From: Ricinus communis
Taxonomy: Eukaryota; Streptophyta; Magnoliopsida; Malpighiales; Euphorbiaceae
Length of the DNA stretch: 64,000 bases
Reading direction: 5' to 3'
Assembly: GCF_019578655.1 (NCBI RefSeq)
Contig: NC_063258.1
Coordinates: forward strand, 28,834,802-28,898,801
Positions 62,284 to 64,000 of the stretch are shown piece after piece; position 1 is the stretch's first letter; each line of letters begins with the position of its first letter. Both the position numbers and the translations under genes were made by a program. The notes beneath the pieces were generated by a model. It did not search any database. It saw nothing but the letters and a program-made list of their open reading frames with translations, and was not told the origin of the DNA.

Positions 62284-64000
62284 ATAAGCCAGTAACCCAA
62301 AAAAAAGGAAAAGAAAAGCAAATCATCTAAAACGAAAATCTAAACCTTGGAAAAACTTAGAAATTGAGTCTCAGCCGTATGCGGTGGAGTTTAAGGCCCA
62401 ATTGACTTAATGTGTGATAGATTGAGAGGGTAATGAGTCGACGGAAAAAAGAACAAAAACGAGGGAGAGGCAGTTAAGCTAAATGCCAACAATCCTATAA
62501 TAAAGTGACAACAAAAGAAACGTGTAAAGGGTCCCAAGAAAGCAAAAACTTTTTAGAGTTTGCTTGGAATGTAATATATATCTAATAATTGGAAGAAAAA
62601 AAAAAAAAAAACAAGGGAGATATGAATTAATTACAAGATTTAACATTTCGATCGTGGCTGATAATGTAAATATTAATTTAGAATAGATTTAGTTATTTAA
62701 TGTTAAAAGAAGAAGAAGAAGAAGAAAAAGAAAAAGCAAAAGCTAGCGTGCATAAATATAAAGAGTTTTTGTTGGCTCGATTAACGGCATAATCTGCGGA
62801 TATGGGCATATGGGTCAGCTTTTCTTTTACTTATTTATTACATTGTTCCCATCCTCTCTTTCTCCATCTCTAATTTCTCAAACCCAACAAAACTTTTAAT
62901 TAATAAATTATGTAATACTAATTTATCAAGTTTTATAAATTATAATCTTTTAATATTAATAAAATTATTAACAAAAAATTCTGCCTCGAGAATTAGTTAT
63001 CTTTGATTACTTGTGTAGCGAGGATGGAAGCCTAAAAAATCGAACCCACTCCTGATTGTGGAATCTGAAAAAAAAACAAAGTAGGTGATTGAATAGCTAG
63101 GAATACTCTTTAGGGTTCTTGCATTCATGATTGAATTTCGAACCACTCTTAATTTTGTAAGATGCCATTCATATCTGCAGTTTAGAAGAGAAACAAATAT
63201 TTTTTAGATATAAATAAGAATTTGGTATATAAGAAGAGCAGAAATGGAGAAATAGTAATTGTATGAGGTGATGGGAGAGAGATGTGATGAATAGAGCGGT
63301 CAAAACAGAAGAAATGAGAAGGAAGAACAGAGACGTACTAAAAAAGTAGCCGTTACTTCCAGAAAAAAAGAATAATAATAATAATAAGAAGAAGAAGAAG
63401 GCGCGGGACCAGTCTTAATACTTGGACGATGAATTTATCATTAGAAAAGTACAAAGTTGCACTTCTCTACCATCTCTTTCTATATTTCCTTTTTCCCTCT
63501 TAAATCCCTTCTCTTTTATTCCTCGTCTCCATGCTTTTTAGAGCTTATCTATTTTTTTTATCAATTTTTAATAATTTACTTAAACTAAAAGAATATTCAA
63601 TAAATTTAATTATAAAAATATTAATTGAACTAAATTAGATTATACCTATTTTACCTATTTTAACATAAAAGTAAAAATAAAAAATTAATATTATGTTAGA
63701 TATATAAAATAATATATAATTAATTTTTAATATAAAAAATTAGTTAAAAAATTACAGTTAGTATAGAATGAATAAATTATATATATTATATCGAGATTAG
63801 TTGATGATATATATTTCTAATTATATAATAAAAAATATATATTTTTTTTGTAAATCAACTAATGAAAATACATCAATTAATAAATAAAATCATATGCTAC
63901 CATATAATTAAATTAGTATGCGGATGATGTGATAAATTAAATTTATCTTAAATTTTTTTTATAAATATGGTTATACATGAAATTATATGTTAATCTTTTA
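62284..64000. other. AT-rich intergenic sequence to window end
   Basis: Contains an A-run near 62597-62611, GAA repeats near 62708-62730 and AAT/AAG trinucleotide runs near 63371-63400. The first ~80 bases continue the sequence interrupted by Copia element 2 (…TGAAAG at 57369). No gene is supported. Confidence 0.5.

Overview
The window looks like a euchromatic arm of a eudicot nuclear genome. It is very AT-rich between genes, has many short exons with GT-AG introns, and carries degenerate plant LTR, LINE and TIR-type elements. Gene content and exon structure fit a woody or herbaceous rosid (Malpighiales would fit), but the species cannot be fixed from sequence alone. I see no bacterial, organellar or CRISPR-like content.

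Layout. 1-2301: AT-rich sequence with a 154-bp tandem duplication and a small fold-back. 2302-3684 (-): OXS3-like stress protein. 6399-13147 (+): 15-exon TTLL12 homologue. 13863-18487 (-): 14-exon four-TM plus coiled-coil protein of the FIP1/TMEM192 type, convergent with TTLL12. 19319-21776 (-): 8-exon aleurain-type vacuolar cysteine protease. 24019-25856: two adjacent long inverted-repeat elements, the second carrying a captured KH-domain gene fragment. 31130-31558: CACTA-like terminus. 34036-35885 (+): RIPK-like receptor-like cytoplasmic kinase, preceded by a W-box cluster. 37125-38846 (-): CYP71-clan P450, convergent with the kinase. 41262-47520: LINE remnant split by a decayed Copia element (TSD TTAAG). 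48534-48942 (-): small glycine-rich tail-anchored protein candidate. 52187-53710 (+): RBX1. 57370-62278 (+): second, better preserved Copia element (TSD GAAAG). The rest is AT-rich intergenic DNA with microsatellites.

The host genes do not form an obvious pathway. They are typical neighbours in a plant genome: stress tolerance, cytoskeleton-related, vacuolar proteolysis, immune signalling, specialised metabolism and the ubiquitin ligase core. All exon models below were assembled by hand from splice signals and reading-frame continuity, and each closes into one open frame.

The most unusual items are the KH-gene fragment between ~240-bp terminal inverted repeats (a Pack-TIR/Pack-MULE-like gene capture), a GC-AG intron in the protease gene, loss of the canonical nucleotide-loop and metal-binding residues in the TTLL12 homologue, and the LINE/Copia nested insertion whose target-site duplication lets the pre-insertion sequence be inferred.
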